Origin: Symsagittifera roscoffensis
Lineage: Eukaryota > Xenacoelomorpha > Acoela > Convolutidae
DNA: 64,000 bases
Assembly: GCF_963678635.1 (NCBI RefSeq)
Contig: NC_087065.1
Location: forward strand, 33,293,679 to 33,357,678
Reading direction: 5' to 3'
A program made the translations under genes and the position numbers. The notes beneath the pieces are model-generated. The model did no database searches, was not told the origin of the DNA, and saw nothing but the letters and a program-made list of their open reading frames with translations. This document shows, piece after piece, positions 46,667 to 58,248 of this stretch; the stretch's first letter is position 1, and each line of letters opens with the position of its first letter.

Positions 46667-47400
46667 AAAAGTTAGTCTTCCGATGTTTTCCGATGTTTGA
46701 GATTTGAGAGCAAGATGTTGACATCTGCGAGAAACTGTGTGTCTATGATTTTATCCCCGGCCGGAGCTTTGATTTCAAGTACAAAAATTGCAGAAGTATT
46801 TTATGCCATCGAAGGATGTCACCGATCTCTCACTTTTCAGAACTAATGGTCAATTTTGTCGTTTAGCCAACATTTTCAGCTACATCTGATGTGGTACTTT
46901 AACTATCGTAGTTTTCTTGCTTTCTCTGAGTGTTAAGTATCTTACTAACCGAAGCCATTAACCCTGGCTTAACCCTCTTTATATTTCACCTCTTGCCTTA
47001 TCTATTTTGCTGGAGATGTTCTTCTTCGTGTCTTCCCAAGCTTTTTTCATGTCTATGCTTGGAAATTTAGTTTGAAAAGATTGAATCACTTTATCCGAAA
47101 AAAGATCTTTTTTGGTCACACCACTACCAAAACTAGCTCGAAACCGATCACAAACCTGGCGTGCCTAAGGGCAAGGGTGAGGGTTTTGTGGATCAGGAAG
47201 GGAGCCTGCCACAAGGTGAAAATCCACATTACCCGCAAAAGCAATTATTGCAAAAAAAATAACCGAAAATATCGGTCTCGAAAAGGAAGTGCGAAAGAGC
47301 ACCATACAACCGGTGGACCTTAAACAGTTCATCCATCAGAAGTCAAAGAGTTACAGGGCCGTCTGTACATTAACAGAAGTCCTTGATTTCACACTGGAAA
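46667..47400. other. Spacer with one copy of a 140 bp dispersed direct repeat
   Basis: No recognisable gene. The segment 46951-47090 is similar, though clearly diverged, to 51276-51415 and 54345-54484, so related repeats flank the RTE-like LINE on both sides. An 83-residue plus frame at 47072-47323 is basic and unrecognised. Confidence 0.5.
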
Positions 47401-48757
47401 GGCAAGAGTGCATGTTAGGATGAATTATTGGATACCCTGACTAAGGTGAAGATAGAAAGGAAGATAAACCTGAGAGCATTAAATCACAGAGGATCAGATA
47501 CGCGCAAGTGCTGTGAAAACTTCACACTTGCCCACAGCGGGGTGGAAAAAATGCAAAACGATCAGAAAAGTGTGTTGGCTTTTTGTTTGAGTCATCAGTC
47601 AAATGTGTCAAGTTTACTGTTCATTCTCCAAGAAACGCTGTAGGGTGGTTCGAAGTCTGGGTGAAAAAGCTGAAAATTGTTTCAAATTATGCGCCAACCG
47701 AATATGAGGAGGAAAAAGACTATCTCGAAATCCAAGAACAGCTGTCAATGACAATCACATAAAAAGTCGACTGCATGAAAAACTATTCGCCCATAGTCCG
47801 AGGGAATTTTAACGCAGCACTTGGCAGAGAAACAAACGCGATCATACCAAGATACGATAGCCGATGATACCAGTAGAAATGGAATGATGCTCAATGAATG
47901 GTGCCCTGAGAACAACCTAGGGGTTAAAATTGCCCTTTTCCGAAAACCAAAGCTAAGACCTTGTAGGTGGAGGCATCCAAAAACCGGTCATTTATCTCTG
48001 AAATATTTTCCCCTCATGTTCTCAGGCAAATCAGCTCAGAAAAGTCTTTCAATGAATGATTTGAGACGTTCATGGAAAGATCGCGTTCACTCGTATCATG
48101 CGATGCTGATACTGATCGGAACAAAAATTGTGAGTATTAGCAAAAGGAAGGAGAAGAGGGTGAAAAAAGAAGGAGTCGATAAAGAGGAAAACTGAATTGA
48201 TCCTTAACTGTGCCAGAGAATTAAAAAAAAACTCAGAAACCGGTTGAGCGAGGAGCTTTCATCATTGGCAAAATTGGAAGATCTAATTCAGCTTCTGCAA
48301 AGACTGATTAAAGATCAGTCATTACAGCAAGGGTTTCTTGTCAAATCAGACTGTTAGCAGTTCACCTGACAACAGCCGAAAAGGAAAAAATCGTTGAAAG
48401 TAGGAGTACCTTCCAGATGTTAATGACGCGCGAAAATAAGTCTTGAACTGAAAACAAGGTTCGTAACACTCAATCAGAAGTTAAATGCATTACGATTGAG
48501 AGCAAGGAAAGGGCAGTCGAAGCAGATCCTCATCGTTCTGAAGATTTGTTTTCAGAGAAATCTGTAAAAGAAACATTAGAATTTTAAATGGAAATGCCAA
48601 GGAGTTACCGCTTGACCTAGTTTAGTCCGTGCCAAGCAACATGCAATTTCAAATGCATAATGAAGCGGCCTTCAAAGAAAGAAATGTCATGGATGCAGAC
48701 CTCAAGGAGTTGATACTAGAGGAAGCACCAGACATGTTGTTCAAGAACCCAAGCAGG

Positions 48758-49510
48758 GCAGAAATCAAGCTCGGAATCAAATCACTGTCCTCAGAATAGG
48801 CTCCAGCACACGGCTGATCCACTCAAAGCCTTGCACGACCAAGCAGTCCCAGTAACCACGACAAGCTTCGAAAAGATTTGGAAAGGGCTAGCAGAGGTCC
48901 CAGAGTCAGACCAAGATACAAAAAAAGAACAGCTTTTTTAAGAAGGGGAAAAAGACCAGCCATCAAACTACCGATCGAGTTTTCTACTTGATGTTGAAGG
49001 GAAAATACTCAATAAAAAACCAAAAAACCGAACCGACAGAAGCACGCACCAAACACAAGACAACGTACAGTTCGGGTTGAGACGTGGCAGAATCACGGTG
49101 CAGGTAATTTGGATTCTTCGAAAAAAAATCCAACAGACTCGAAGAAAAAGCTGATACCGATCTTTATAGATCCTGTAAAGGCCTTTGATTCGGTGGACAG
49201 GACAACAATGTTGACAGTCTCAAGAAGTCAAAAAATAGGCAATCCTCTGAGTCGCATCATTTGGCAGCTGCTTGATTGGACTGAAGATGTATCAGACCAG
49301 CAGAATAAGTTCGTGCTTCAGAGGAGAGTGAGACAGGGGTGTGTAATGGGCCCCACACTCTTCTGAATTTTTGAACACGTGTGCAAGTAAGGTGATAAAA
49401 GAGGCTCAGAGATCGGTAACATTGTATTTGCCGATGATTAAGTGATTATTTCCGGCATAATTGAGGAAGCACAAGAAAATCTTGAGGCTCTGAATCAGAA
49501 AGTTCAAACT
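48758..49510 (+). repeat. Internal tandem duplication in the RTE-like LINE, unit a
   Basis: Covers the RT from the EIKLGIKS block to NQKVQTA. It begins and ends at GCAG. This unit keeps the catalytic FIDPVKAFDSVD block but has a stop after FADD. Confidence 0.82.
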
Positions 49511-50050
49511 GCAGAAATCAAGCTCCGAATCAAATCACTGTCCAAAGCCTTGCACGACCGAGCAGTCCCAGTAACCACGACAAGCTTCGAAAAGATTTGG
49601 AAAGGGCTAGCAGAAGTCCCAGAGGCATACCGAGATACGAAAAAAAAACTTTATTAAGAAGGCGAAAAAAACCAGCCATCAAACTACCGATCAATTTTCT
49701 AAGTGATGTTGAAGGGAAAATACTCAGTAAAGAACTGAAAAACCGAACCGAGAGAGGCACGTACCAAACACTAGACAACGTACAGCTCGGGTTGAGACGT
49801 GGCAGAATCACGGTGCAAATAATTTGGATTCTTCGAAAAAAAATCCAACAGACTCGAAGAAAAAGCTGATACTGGGTGTGTAATCGGCCCCACACTCTTC
49901 AATCTAATTTTTGATCACGTGTGCAAGAAAGGTGATAAAAGAGGCTCAGAGATCGGTACCATTGGGTTTGCCAATGATTTAGTGATTATTTCCGGCATAA
50001 TTGAGGAGGCACAAGAAAATCTTGAGGCTCTGAATCAGAAAGTTCAAACT
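49511..50050 (+). repeat. Internal tandem duplication in the RTE-like LINE, unit b
   Basis: Second copy of 48758-49510, also bounded by GCAG. It has lost about 185 bases spanning FIDPVKAFDSVD up to the RQGC block, and about 34 bases near its start. It keeps an open frame through FANDLVIISG. The GCAG at both breakpoints suggests microhomology-mediated duplication. Confidence 0.82.
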
Positions 50051-50723
50051 GCAGGGATGGAGATATCATTAAGTAAAACCGAGATGATTGTAGTGAATGG
50101 AGAAGGATCAATTCATATCTATCTTATTGGCAAAAAACAAAGGAATTAAACATCTTTTTGTACCTGGGCAGCTCGCTAAATGGGGAAGGAGACATTGGCG
50201 AAGCAATAGCACACAATTTCAGAAAGCTGGAACAGCAGTTAGGAGATTGAGGCCAGCTCTAGTCAGCGGCTCAATCAGGATGAGAACGAAAATGCAGTTA
50301 AGGGAGACTTTCCTTGAGCCAAAACTACTCTACGGGCTTGAAACTGCAGTCATCAGAAAATGCGATTTTGAAAAATTAAATACAGTTCTGAGCAAGGCCA
50401 GGAGAATGATCCCCAAATTGGACAGCAAGAGGTCAATCACTAACGTTCAAATTCCAGAGAAAGCTCAGTTGATAACACTAGATGTAAAAATGGCTGTACG
50501 AAGGGCAAACCTGTGGGTTTCACCCATGAGGCTTCAAGTAGAAGCAAGTTGTACAAAAGGAACTGGATCAGGGCAAAAATCTGGACATCGAAAGGCTATG
50601 TTGCTGGATAAAGAAAAGTGGCTGCAAGACCCAAAACCACTGAAATAACTTCAGGAAGTGGATCAGTCAGTTCAAAGAACGGTCGGTCGGCTCACGCCCT
50701 TATATAGTTTGCTGAAAAAAAGA

Positions 50724-53700
50724 GAAGCAGATACATCTCAGAAGCGATCAAGATGCACTAGAAAGTCAGCGTTAGATACACTCGACATAGCACCTTTTAG
50801 CGTAGATGTACCAAAGTATTTGAAGTGCCCACGAAAGGTTGCAAAATGCATTACAAGACACTCAGGTGGCTGAAAGCGCACATTAAGACAGCTCACTCGC
50901 TGTGCTCTTTGAATGGCGAAGAACAATCAGTTGATGTCACGGGAACGAAAGTAACGAGAACGAAGGTCACCAGTTGAGGAAGAACTAGAGGCGACTGCAG
51001 AGGAAGAGATGCAAACTGCAAATGACTCGAGCGTTTAAAAGTGCCCGAAGTCTCCAAGAACTTAAAAGGAGCTGAAGGGCTTGCAAAACTATTGCTCAAA
51101 AAAGCATGCGTGGTCATACAGTCGTCAGATACCTGTACAGGGAAGAGAGACTGGAAGCTCTCGTACTCAAAATTGGGAGTCTAGCTTGCCTTCTGCCAAA
51201 TCCTCAAAGGTCTCTAGACTAAATAACTAATATTGGACAGACTTGCACTCTATCAAAGGGAAGAACACCACTGCTGAAGCCGTTAACTTTTGTTTAACCC
51301 TCTTTGTATTACAGCTCTTGCCTTATCTAGTTTGCTTGAGATGTTCTTCGCGTCTGCCCAAGCTTTGTTTATATTTGTCCTGAGATTTTTATTTTGAAAA
51401 AGATAGAATAGCTTTTACCGGCATAATTGTTTTTTGAGCAACGGAAATCCCAAAAATTCAGATTTTATGTCCATTCCAAACAAACTTTCAAAACTTTTAC
51501 GCGGTAATGGTAATTAATAATTTTATATAAATGGCGGCATAAACACGAACTAATTTCCAAGTTAGTTTTTTCTAAAGCCCTTATCAGTTTTGGAGTGGGA
51601 GCAAGACTATCGTTATGCAGGCTATGAGGAATAAACCTCGCGTGAGACAAAGCAAAACAATAAACACAACTCTAACTCATTTTCTTCTTTGAAGCTTCCT
51701 CCTTCTCTTTGCAGTCCTCCGTTTCCTCGATCAACAAGTCTTCATTTCTCCGCTTTTCTCCAGGTGACGGACTTTGTCTTTGTGTTAGATCGAAGATTGG
51801 AATAAACCACTGAGAGGTTGTCCTTGAAATTAAATACACTTCTCAGATTAAATACACTTCTTCAGGTCCAGGCCGCTGTCTTGATGAAGTTTCTGGTAAC
51901 ACTCTTGCAGCTCTGGTTCTGCTTTCTGTATCTTCTTCGATATTGAAAACTTTGTGATTGGTAATTCAAGAACTCCCGAGCTCATCAGTTGACTCTTGAT
52001 GTCAGGTATGCCCCTTTTCTGACAGTAACTAAGTGCGTTGATGTTCAGCTCGGTTAGTATTTTAAGCAAACTTTCGGTATAGCAGGCTCCTTAGTTATTC
52101 GAGCGGTGGCTGGCAATCGTATTGCTAATCACGTCTTGTCACACTACTTTTTTCAACTGAAGAGCCCGGATGAGTAGGTTTGCCAGGTTGTTCGGAGGAC
52201 TCACCATGTTTGGCTATTACGATAGACCCGGAACTTTAGATATCTGTGGAAGTAGTTTTTTTTTCTTTTCAGTTAAGTTTTCCAGACTATGAAGGAGAAA
52301 GCTATCCTTTGATATGAAGAAACTTTCGAACCAATATGATTGAGAAATGTACTATAGTAAAGGATATCAAAATAAGGATCTTTTTAGGGAGACTATAATT
52401 AGATTTTGGTTTATTGCCTTTGTGTTTCAAAATTCTACGGATTGATTACGTTAAAATTGTAATTTAAAAAACCGTTTAGTGCATCTTCAGATTTTAAAAT
52501 CTAAATAAATTTTACATAAACTCCGCCCAAGTTTATTCTGAGAATTTTGGTTGTTTTTTTTTTGTTTTCTAATTTTAAAAAATCGTTTGGAAATTTAATG
52601 TTACGTCAACATGACATTTTTTTAAAAACGTTTTTGTAACTGAGCCGGAAGCTTCACGGGGGGAAGTAAAGATGGCAATAATTGCGCTGAGTCAGTCGTC
52701 TCCACCTTAGCCCGAAGTTGAGTATTCTGCTGCAGATAACCCAAGTAGTGATCAAGATTTAGTACGAAGAAATAAGGTTCAACGGGATTTCAGAATTTGG
52801 AAAAACGGAACGAGTTCCAAACGTTTCGTGGGTACATAAACCCGTCGGTAGTGATAATTTTTTGATCATGAAGAGGCATACTTTAAGGAAGTAAAAGCAA
52901 CTCAGGATCTGCGTCCCGTAGGAAAAAAGGAAGTTTTACGTGGTTAAAAAACGACCCAACCAGACAGAAATCGTAACAATTTTTAGAAAACTTCTCTTAC
53001 AGAGATGCTTTAAAAAAGTAATGGGGGTTATAACGAGAAAAAAATGTGTGTTGAAACAATAAGCAGACTGATAAAAAATTTTTGCCAAGAGCTCGTGATC
53101 AGTTTTTGCGAAAGGACTACAACAAACTAGCAGAAACCTTCTTAAATAAAAATTTCATAATTTTTGATGATAAAATCTTGACAGAAAAAGAGCAAAAAAA
53201 TGTAGCAAAAATTTTAATATATCTAACTATAATTAAAATTCGAAATTAATTAAAGTGTAACTTTTTAAAATTTAATTTATTTGAATAAATTGAATTGATA
53301 AAAAATTTTCACTATGTTTGGAGTTTCATTGCGTTGATTTTTTATTTCTTAACTCAATTGTGCAGTGGTTGCTTCCTCGCCACGCTGAAACATGCGGATG
53401 CCTACAATCGTGTCCTTTTTTCTTGTGTTCCTGAATCCTTCGAGCAGTCGAACAGTTTGTCAACCAACTGGCTAAATGCCGAACAGTTTGTGGCCCATAG
53501 GTGGAATTACATCCACAAAAAAACAGCTTGTAAACCAAACTCGATTTCAGTTCACGCAAAAACGACGCCATTAAGGAGAGAAGATGGGCTTTCAATTTCC
53601 GAATTGTAAACTCAATTTGTGCGTTGGTAATGCTTTGCATCTTGTTTGGCAACAATTTACTCGGGTTTCCTCGACGTTGAAGCTTGAGCCTTAAAACTTT

Positions 53701-53792
53701 CTCGTCTAGCTTGTCATTTTTTGCCTGAGAATTGCTCTTGTTTGCTATTTTCTGCCGCAATATTTTTGCCGTGTGATTTCGACTCAACTTTG
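50724..53792. repeat. Tandem array 2, copy 1 (3069 bp)
   Basis: Runs from inside the RTE-like LINE tail into the PLE GIY-YIG region. Offsets to copy 2 are constant at 3069-3070 bases with few differences. The unit starts at GAAG (50724) and the next at GAAG (53793). The right-hand parental breakpoint is also GAAG (56863). Confidence 0.93.
50924..53325. other. Interior of the array 2 unit, unassigned
   Basis: About 2.4 kb, repeated at 53993-56395. It includes the 140 bp repeat at 51276-51415 (and 54345-54484). A minus frame of 73 residues (52069-51848 and 55138-54917) contains RGIPDIKSQLMSSGVLELPI, which I do not recognise. The remainder is AT-rich with no credible gene. Confidence 0.5.
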
Positions 53793-53820
53793 GAAGCAGA
53801 TACATCTCAGAAGCGATCAA
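53326..53820 (-). pseudogene. PLE GIY-YIG endonuclease end, copy 1 (fused at the duplication join)
   Basis: A minus frame of 164 residues. The segment SSLVYKLFFCGCNSTYGPQ followed by TVRHLASWL matches the PLE pattern 'vVYkf.C..CnasYIGkT.RhL..R'. The YIG is altered to YGP, and a His-rich stretch (HDCRHPH) follows. The upstream KLKAHLLSLMASFLRELKSS corresponds to the linker between RT and nuclease. The first 11 residues come from sequence beyond the duplication join, so this frame has lost its RT. Confidence 0.8.
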
Positions 53821-56800
53821 GATGCACTAGAAAGTCAGCGTTAGATACACTCGACATAGCACCTTTTAGCGTAGATGTACCAAAGTATTTGAAGTGCCCA
53901 CGAAAGGTTGCAAAATGCATTACAAGACACTCAGGTGGCTGAAAGCGCACATTAAGACAGCTCACTCGCTGTGCTCTTTGAATGGCGAAGAACAATCAGT
54001 TGATGTCACGGGAACGAAAGTAACGAGAACGAAGGTCACCAGTTGAGGAAGAACTAGAGGCGACTGCAGAGGAAGAGATGCAAACTGCAAATGACTCGAG
54101 CGTTTAAAAGTGCCCGAAGTCTCCAAGAACTTAAAAGGAGCTGAAGGGCTTGCAAAACTATTGCTCAAAAAAGCATGCGTGGTCATACAGTCGTCAGATA
54201 CCTGTACAGGGAAGAGAGACTGGAAGCTCTCGTACTCAAAATTGGGAGTCTAGCTTGCCTTCTGCCAAATCCTCAAAGGTCTCTAGACTAAATAACTAAT
54301 ATTGGACAGACTTGCACTCTATCAAAGGGAAGAACACCACTGCTGAAGCCGTTAACTTTTGTTTAACCCTCTTTGTATTACAGCTCTTGCCTTATCTAGT
54401 TTGCTTGAGATGTTCTTCGCGTCTGCCCAAGCTTTGTTTATATTTGTCCTGAGATTTTTATTTTGAAAAAGATAGAATAGCTTTTACCGGCATAATTGTT
54501 TTTTGAGCAACGGAAATCCTAAAAATTCAGATTTTATGTCAATTCCAAACAAACTTTCAAAACTTTTACGCGGTAATGGTAATTAATAATTTTATATAAA
54601 TGGCGGCATAAACACGAACTAATTTCCAAATTAGTTTTTTCTAAAGCCCTTATCAGTTTTGGAGTGGGAGCAAGACTATCGTTATGCAGGCTATGAGGAA
54701 TAAACCTCGCGTGAGACAAAGCAAAACAAAAAACACAACTCTAACTCATTTTCTTCTTTGAAGCTTCCTCCTTCTCTTTGCAGTCCTCCGTTTCCTCGAT
54801 CAACAAGTCTTCATTTCTCCGCTTTTCTCCAGGTGACGGACTTTGTCTTTGTGTTAGATCGAAGATTGGAATAAACCACTGAGAGGTTGTCCTTGAAATT
54901 AAATACACTTCTCAGATTAAATACACTTCTTCAGGTCCAGGCCGCTGTCTTGATGAAGTTTCTGGTAACACTCTTGCAGCTCTAGTTCTGCTTTCTGTAT
55001 CTTCTTCGATATTGAAAACTTTGTGATTGGTAATTCAAGAACTCCCGAGCTCATCAGTTGACTCTTGATGTCAGGTATGCCCCTTTTCTGACAGTAACTA
55101 AGTGCGTTGATGTTCAGCTCGGTTAGTATTTTAAGCAAACTTTCGGTATAGCAGGCTCCTTAGTTATTCGAGCGGTGGCTGGCAATCGTATTGCTAATCA
55201 CGTCTTGTCACACTACTTTTTTCAACTGAAGAGCCCGGATGAGTAGGTTTGCCAGGTTGTTCGGAGGACTCACCATGTTTGGCTATTACGATAGACCCGG
55301 AACTTTAGATATCTGTGGAAGTAGTTTTTTTTTCTTTTCAGTTAAGTTTTCCAGACTATGAAGGAGAAAGCTATCCTTTGATATGAAGAAACTTTCGAAC
55401 CAATATGATTGAGAAATGTACTATAGTAAAGGATATCAAAATAAGGATCTTTTTAGGGAGACTATAATTAGATTTTGGTTTATTGCCTTTGTGTTTCAAA
55501 ATTCTACGGATTGATTACGTTAAAATTGTAATTTAAAAAACCGTTTAGTGCATCTTCAGATTTTAAAATCTAAATAAATTTTACATAAACTCCGCCCAAG
55601 TTTATTCTGAGAATTTTGGTTGTTTTTTTTTTGTTTTCTAATTTTAAAAAATCGTTTGGAAATTTAATGTTACGTCAACATGACATTTTTTTAAAAACGT
55701 TTTTGTAACTGAGCCGGAAGCTTCACGGGGGGAAGTAAAGATGGCAATAATTGCGCTGAGTCAGTCGTCTCCACCTTAGCCCGAAGTTGAGTATTCTGCT
55801 GCAGATAACCCAAGTAGTGATCAAGATTTAGTACGAAGAAATAAGGTTCAACGGGATTTCAGAATTTGGAAAAACGGAACGAGTTCCAAACGTTTCGTGG
55901 GTACATAAACCCGTCGGTAGTGATAATTTTTTGATCATGAAGAGGCATACTTTAAAGAAGTAAAAGCAACTCAGGATCTGCGTCCCGTAGGAAAAAAGGA
56001 AGTTTTACGTGGTTAAAAAAACGACCCAACCAGACAGAAATCGTAACAATTTTTAGAAAACTTCTCTTACAGAGATGCTTTAAAAAAGTAATGGGGGTTA
56101 TAACGAGAAAAAAATGTGTGTTGAAACAATAAGCAGACTGATAAAAAATTTTTGCCAAGAGCTCGTGATCAGTTTTTGCGAAAGGACTACAACAAACTAG
56201 CAGAAACCTTCTTAAATAAAAATTTCATAATTTTTGATGATAAAATCTTGACAGAAAAAGAGCAAAAAAATGTAGCAAAAATTTTAATATATCTAACTAT
56301 AATTAAAATTCGAAATTAATTAAAGTGTAACTTTTTAAAATTTAATTTATTTGAATAAATTGAATTGATAAAAAATTTTCACTATGTTTGGAGTTTCATT
56401 GCGTTGATTTTTTATTTCTTAACTCAATTGTGCAGTGGTTGCTTCCTCGCCACGCTGAAACATGCGGATGCCTACAATCGTGTCCTTTTTTCTTGTGTTC
56501 CTGAATCCTTCGAGCAGTCGAACAGTTTGTCAACCAACTGGCTAAATGCCGAACAGTTTGTGGCCCATAGGTGGAATTACATCCACAAAAAAACAGCTTG
56601 TAAACCAAACTCGATTTCAGTTCACGCAAAAACGACGCCATTAAGGAGAGAAGATGGGCTTTCAATTTCCGAATTGTAAACTCAATTTGTGCGTTGGTAA
56701 TGCTTTGCATCTTGTTTGGCAACAATTTACTCGGGTTTCCTCGACGTTGAAGCTTGAGCCTTAAAACTTTCTCGTCTAGCTTGTCATTTTTTGCCTGAGA

Positions 56801-56862
56801 ATTGCTCTTGTTTGCTATTTTCTGCCGCAATATTTTTGCCGAGTGATTTCGACTCAACTTTG
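53793..56862. repeat. Tandem array 2, copy 2 (3070 bp)
   Basis: Nearly identical to 50724-53792; one difference is gagtgatttc near 56841 in place of gtgtgatttc near 53771. Its right end continues into the rest of the PLE (56863-57428), so this copy is in the original context on that side, and copy 1 is in the original context on the left. Confidence 0.93.
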
Positions 56863-57428
56863 GAAGACCACTTCTCGGGTTCTTATTATCCTTTCATTGC
56901 TGTTTGTTGATCAACCTTGCTTCATGGTATACTTTCCATGTAGTTGTGCTCCTAAAAATATTTGCACCGTACCATCTATGACATTTCTCTTGTACTGCAG
57001 TGGTGCATAAAACCCACATTTGAACTGCTTTTTGCCATCTATATTTTCAATAACGTTTAAAAACAGCCAAGTCACCGTTCTCATTAGGCGTTTCAGTAAA
57101 TCTTCCAGCAATCTCGGCAGTTTTGTCTCATCCAGTACCTTCACCGGTTTTCTCTGTATCGTTAATCTGTCTTGGTTATTTTGTTCATCAGCTAATTTCT
57201 CACTTTTCTTAGAATGGCTGAGGCGGGTTGCTGAAGCGTTATCCCTTGCTTGACGATTATCATAGATTTTGACCCATGGTCATCAGATCTAATCGATTGT
57301 TGCCCTAATTTTGTCCCGTACCTTGCCCAGCCTTTTCTCTTTTGCCCTAACCAGCTCTCTCCTAAGTAGCTCAAACTGAATGCTGTGAACCGCTTGGTCC
57401 ACAAACACGCCATTCTCAGGTACCCCAA
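56396..57428 (-). pseudogene. PLE with RT core deleted: N-terminal fragment, RT end, GIY-YIG
   Basis: On the minus strand, going down in coordinate. VPENGVFVDQAVHSI and ELLRRELVRAKEKRLGKVRD (frame not starting at Met, about 57420-57290) form the N-terminal coiled region also found in array 3. LPRLLEDLL follows, and the reading then jumps directly to the end of the RT: DGKKQFKCGFYAPLQYKR...VIDGTVQIFLG in the frame 57144-56911. The GIY-YIG frame is 56857-56396, the same as in array 2 copy 1. Comparison with 59725-59816, where LLEELL is followed by GFKHPVRDKLNEVHF, shows that nearly the whole RT was deleted. Confidence 0.78.
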
Positions 57429-57724
57429 ACCGCAAAAGTTTCTGTAATTTTTTGGTATCTAGGCATTTTTCAGAAATTTAAATCTAAATGGGTTTTTGTT
57501 AAATTTATTCAAGTACTTTGCATATTTCAATACAGTAATCCACAAGAGTTTTTTTCCAAGTATAAATTTCAGGGACGTTGGTGGGTTGCACTTTAATCAT
57601 TGCACTGCTGAGCACAAGACACAAAAACTCAAAAAGCGCTAGGAGCACAATTAAAATCACTCTGGAGTCGACTTCTCGGCCTTCTGCTGTCTATCCGAAG
57701 CTTTCCGCTTCGCGTTTGCCCTTA
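57080..57724. repeat. Array 3: diverged older unit fragment, left flank
   Basis: Homologous to about 59796-60438 and 62510-63152 but with many substitutions and indels. Shared anchors include tccagcaatctcggc, gaaccgcttggtccacaaac and aaagcgctaggagc. It lies immediately left of the recent repeats. Confidence 0.82.
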
Positions 57725-57978
57725 CTGCTTCCTTTTCTTGCTGCTTCCTTTTTTGCTGCTTCCATTTTTTGGATATCAGCTCAAGCCAACGCTACTTGTG
57801 CCCCTAAACCAACCGCAAAAACTTTTGATCGAACTCTCGTTATTGAAGGAGCTCGCTCTATCCTTCGATATCCTCGAATTTAGATTTTTGCTTCAATTTC
57901 AACATCAGAAATTGATGGTCAAAATCGTTGTCTTGACAGTAAATGATGACTCAAATAGGGTATTTCTGTCTTGTAGAA

Positions 57979-58248
57979 TCATGCTGAGCCCTCCGATTGT
58001 AGTAGGGGAAAATGTTTGTTTGTGGCTGGACAAAAGTTATTGATAAAGTTGTGCCTCAAATCTAAAAAATCTTCTCCCCCCAGTGAAAGTCTCGCGAGCA
58101 TGTTTAACAGACTCCTGTCACTTTTGACTTGGTTGTGGATCCATGCCTGGCCCGTTCTGGTTGTGATGTGCCTGGAAAACTTCACCTTATCTTCTGCGTC
58201 GTCTTTCAGGCTTTGCGCAAGAGAACTGGCTGCAACAATATAGACCAT
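57979..58248 (-). CDS. Unrecognised 89-residue frame of the array 3 unit, copy 1
   Basis: Minus frame starting MVYIVAASSLAQSLKDDAED, with KVKFSRHITTRTGQAWIHNQ next. I cannot assign a domain. It is recognisable in the diverged copy (about 63710-63450) as AASFLAHSLKDEAEEKVKFS, but with many replacement changes and at least one stop. On this strand it lies upstream of the PLE N-terminal region, so it may be an ORF1 or 5' region of the PLE. A Lys/Ala-rich stretch (AAKKEAARKGSSKGKREAES) follows near 57740. Confidence 0.4.
   Translation of the reverse strand: MVYIVAASSLAQSLKDDAEDKVKFSRHITTRTGQAWIHNQVKSDRSLLNMLARLSLGGEDFLDLRHNFINNFCPATNKHFPLLQSEGSA

Larger units (their letters stand above)
47400..50923 (+). 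pseudogene. RTE-like LINE (AP endonuclease plus RT), degenerate
   Basis: Plus-strand blocks in LINE order. An AP-endonuclease region has VSNYAPTEYEEEKDY and SPIVRGNFNAALG (GDFN changed to GNFN) at about 47680-47820, then NGMMLNEWCPENNLG in the frame 47821-48195. RT blocks include LGLRRGRIT (about 49075), FIDPVKAFDSVDRTT (49109-49366) and RRVRQGCVMGP. FADD is followed directly by a stop in one copy and reads FAND in the other. The C-terminal domain frame 50097-50648 contains EPKLLYGLETAV. RTE-type elements share this layout; exact clade is uncertain. Stops, frameshifts and an internal duplication make it dead. Confidence 0.72.

Noticed and set aside
53080-53230. Plus-strand peptide ETFLNKNFIIFDDKILTEKE, reminiscent of the DE block of mariner/IS630 transposases
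   Set aside because: Only one short block matches, the usual second Asp and partner blocks are absent, and no inverted repeats were seen.
57260-57300. CTGATGA core on the minus strand, as in hammerhead ribozymes known from PLE repeats
   Set aside because: The bases after CTGATGA do not form a stem II followed by GAAA (they read caaaat), and the related site near 59965 reads GGTGATGA. No cleavage-site stem is visible.
57725-57880. Plus-strand frame LPFLAASFFAASIFWISAQA as a secreted-protein signal peptide
   Set aside because: It is antisense to the Lys/Ala-rich minus-strand stretch next to the PLE and has no conserved continuation in the diverged copy at 63171.
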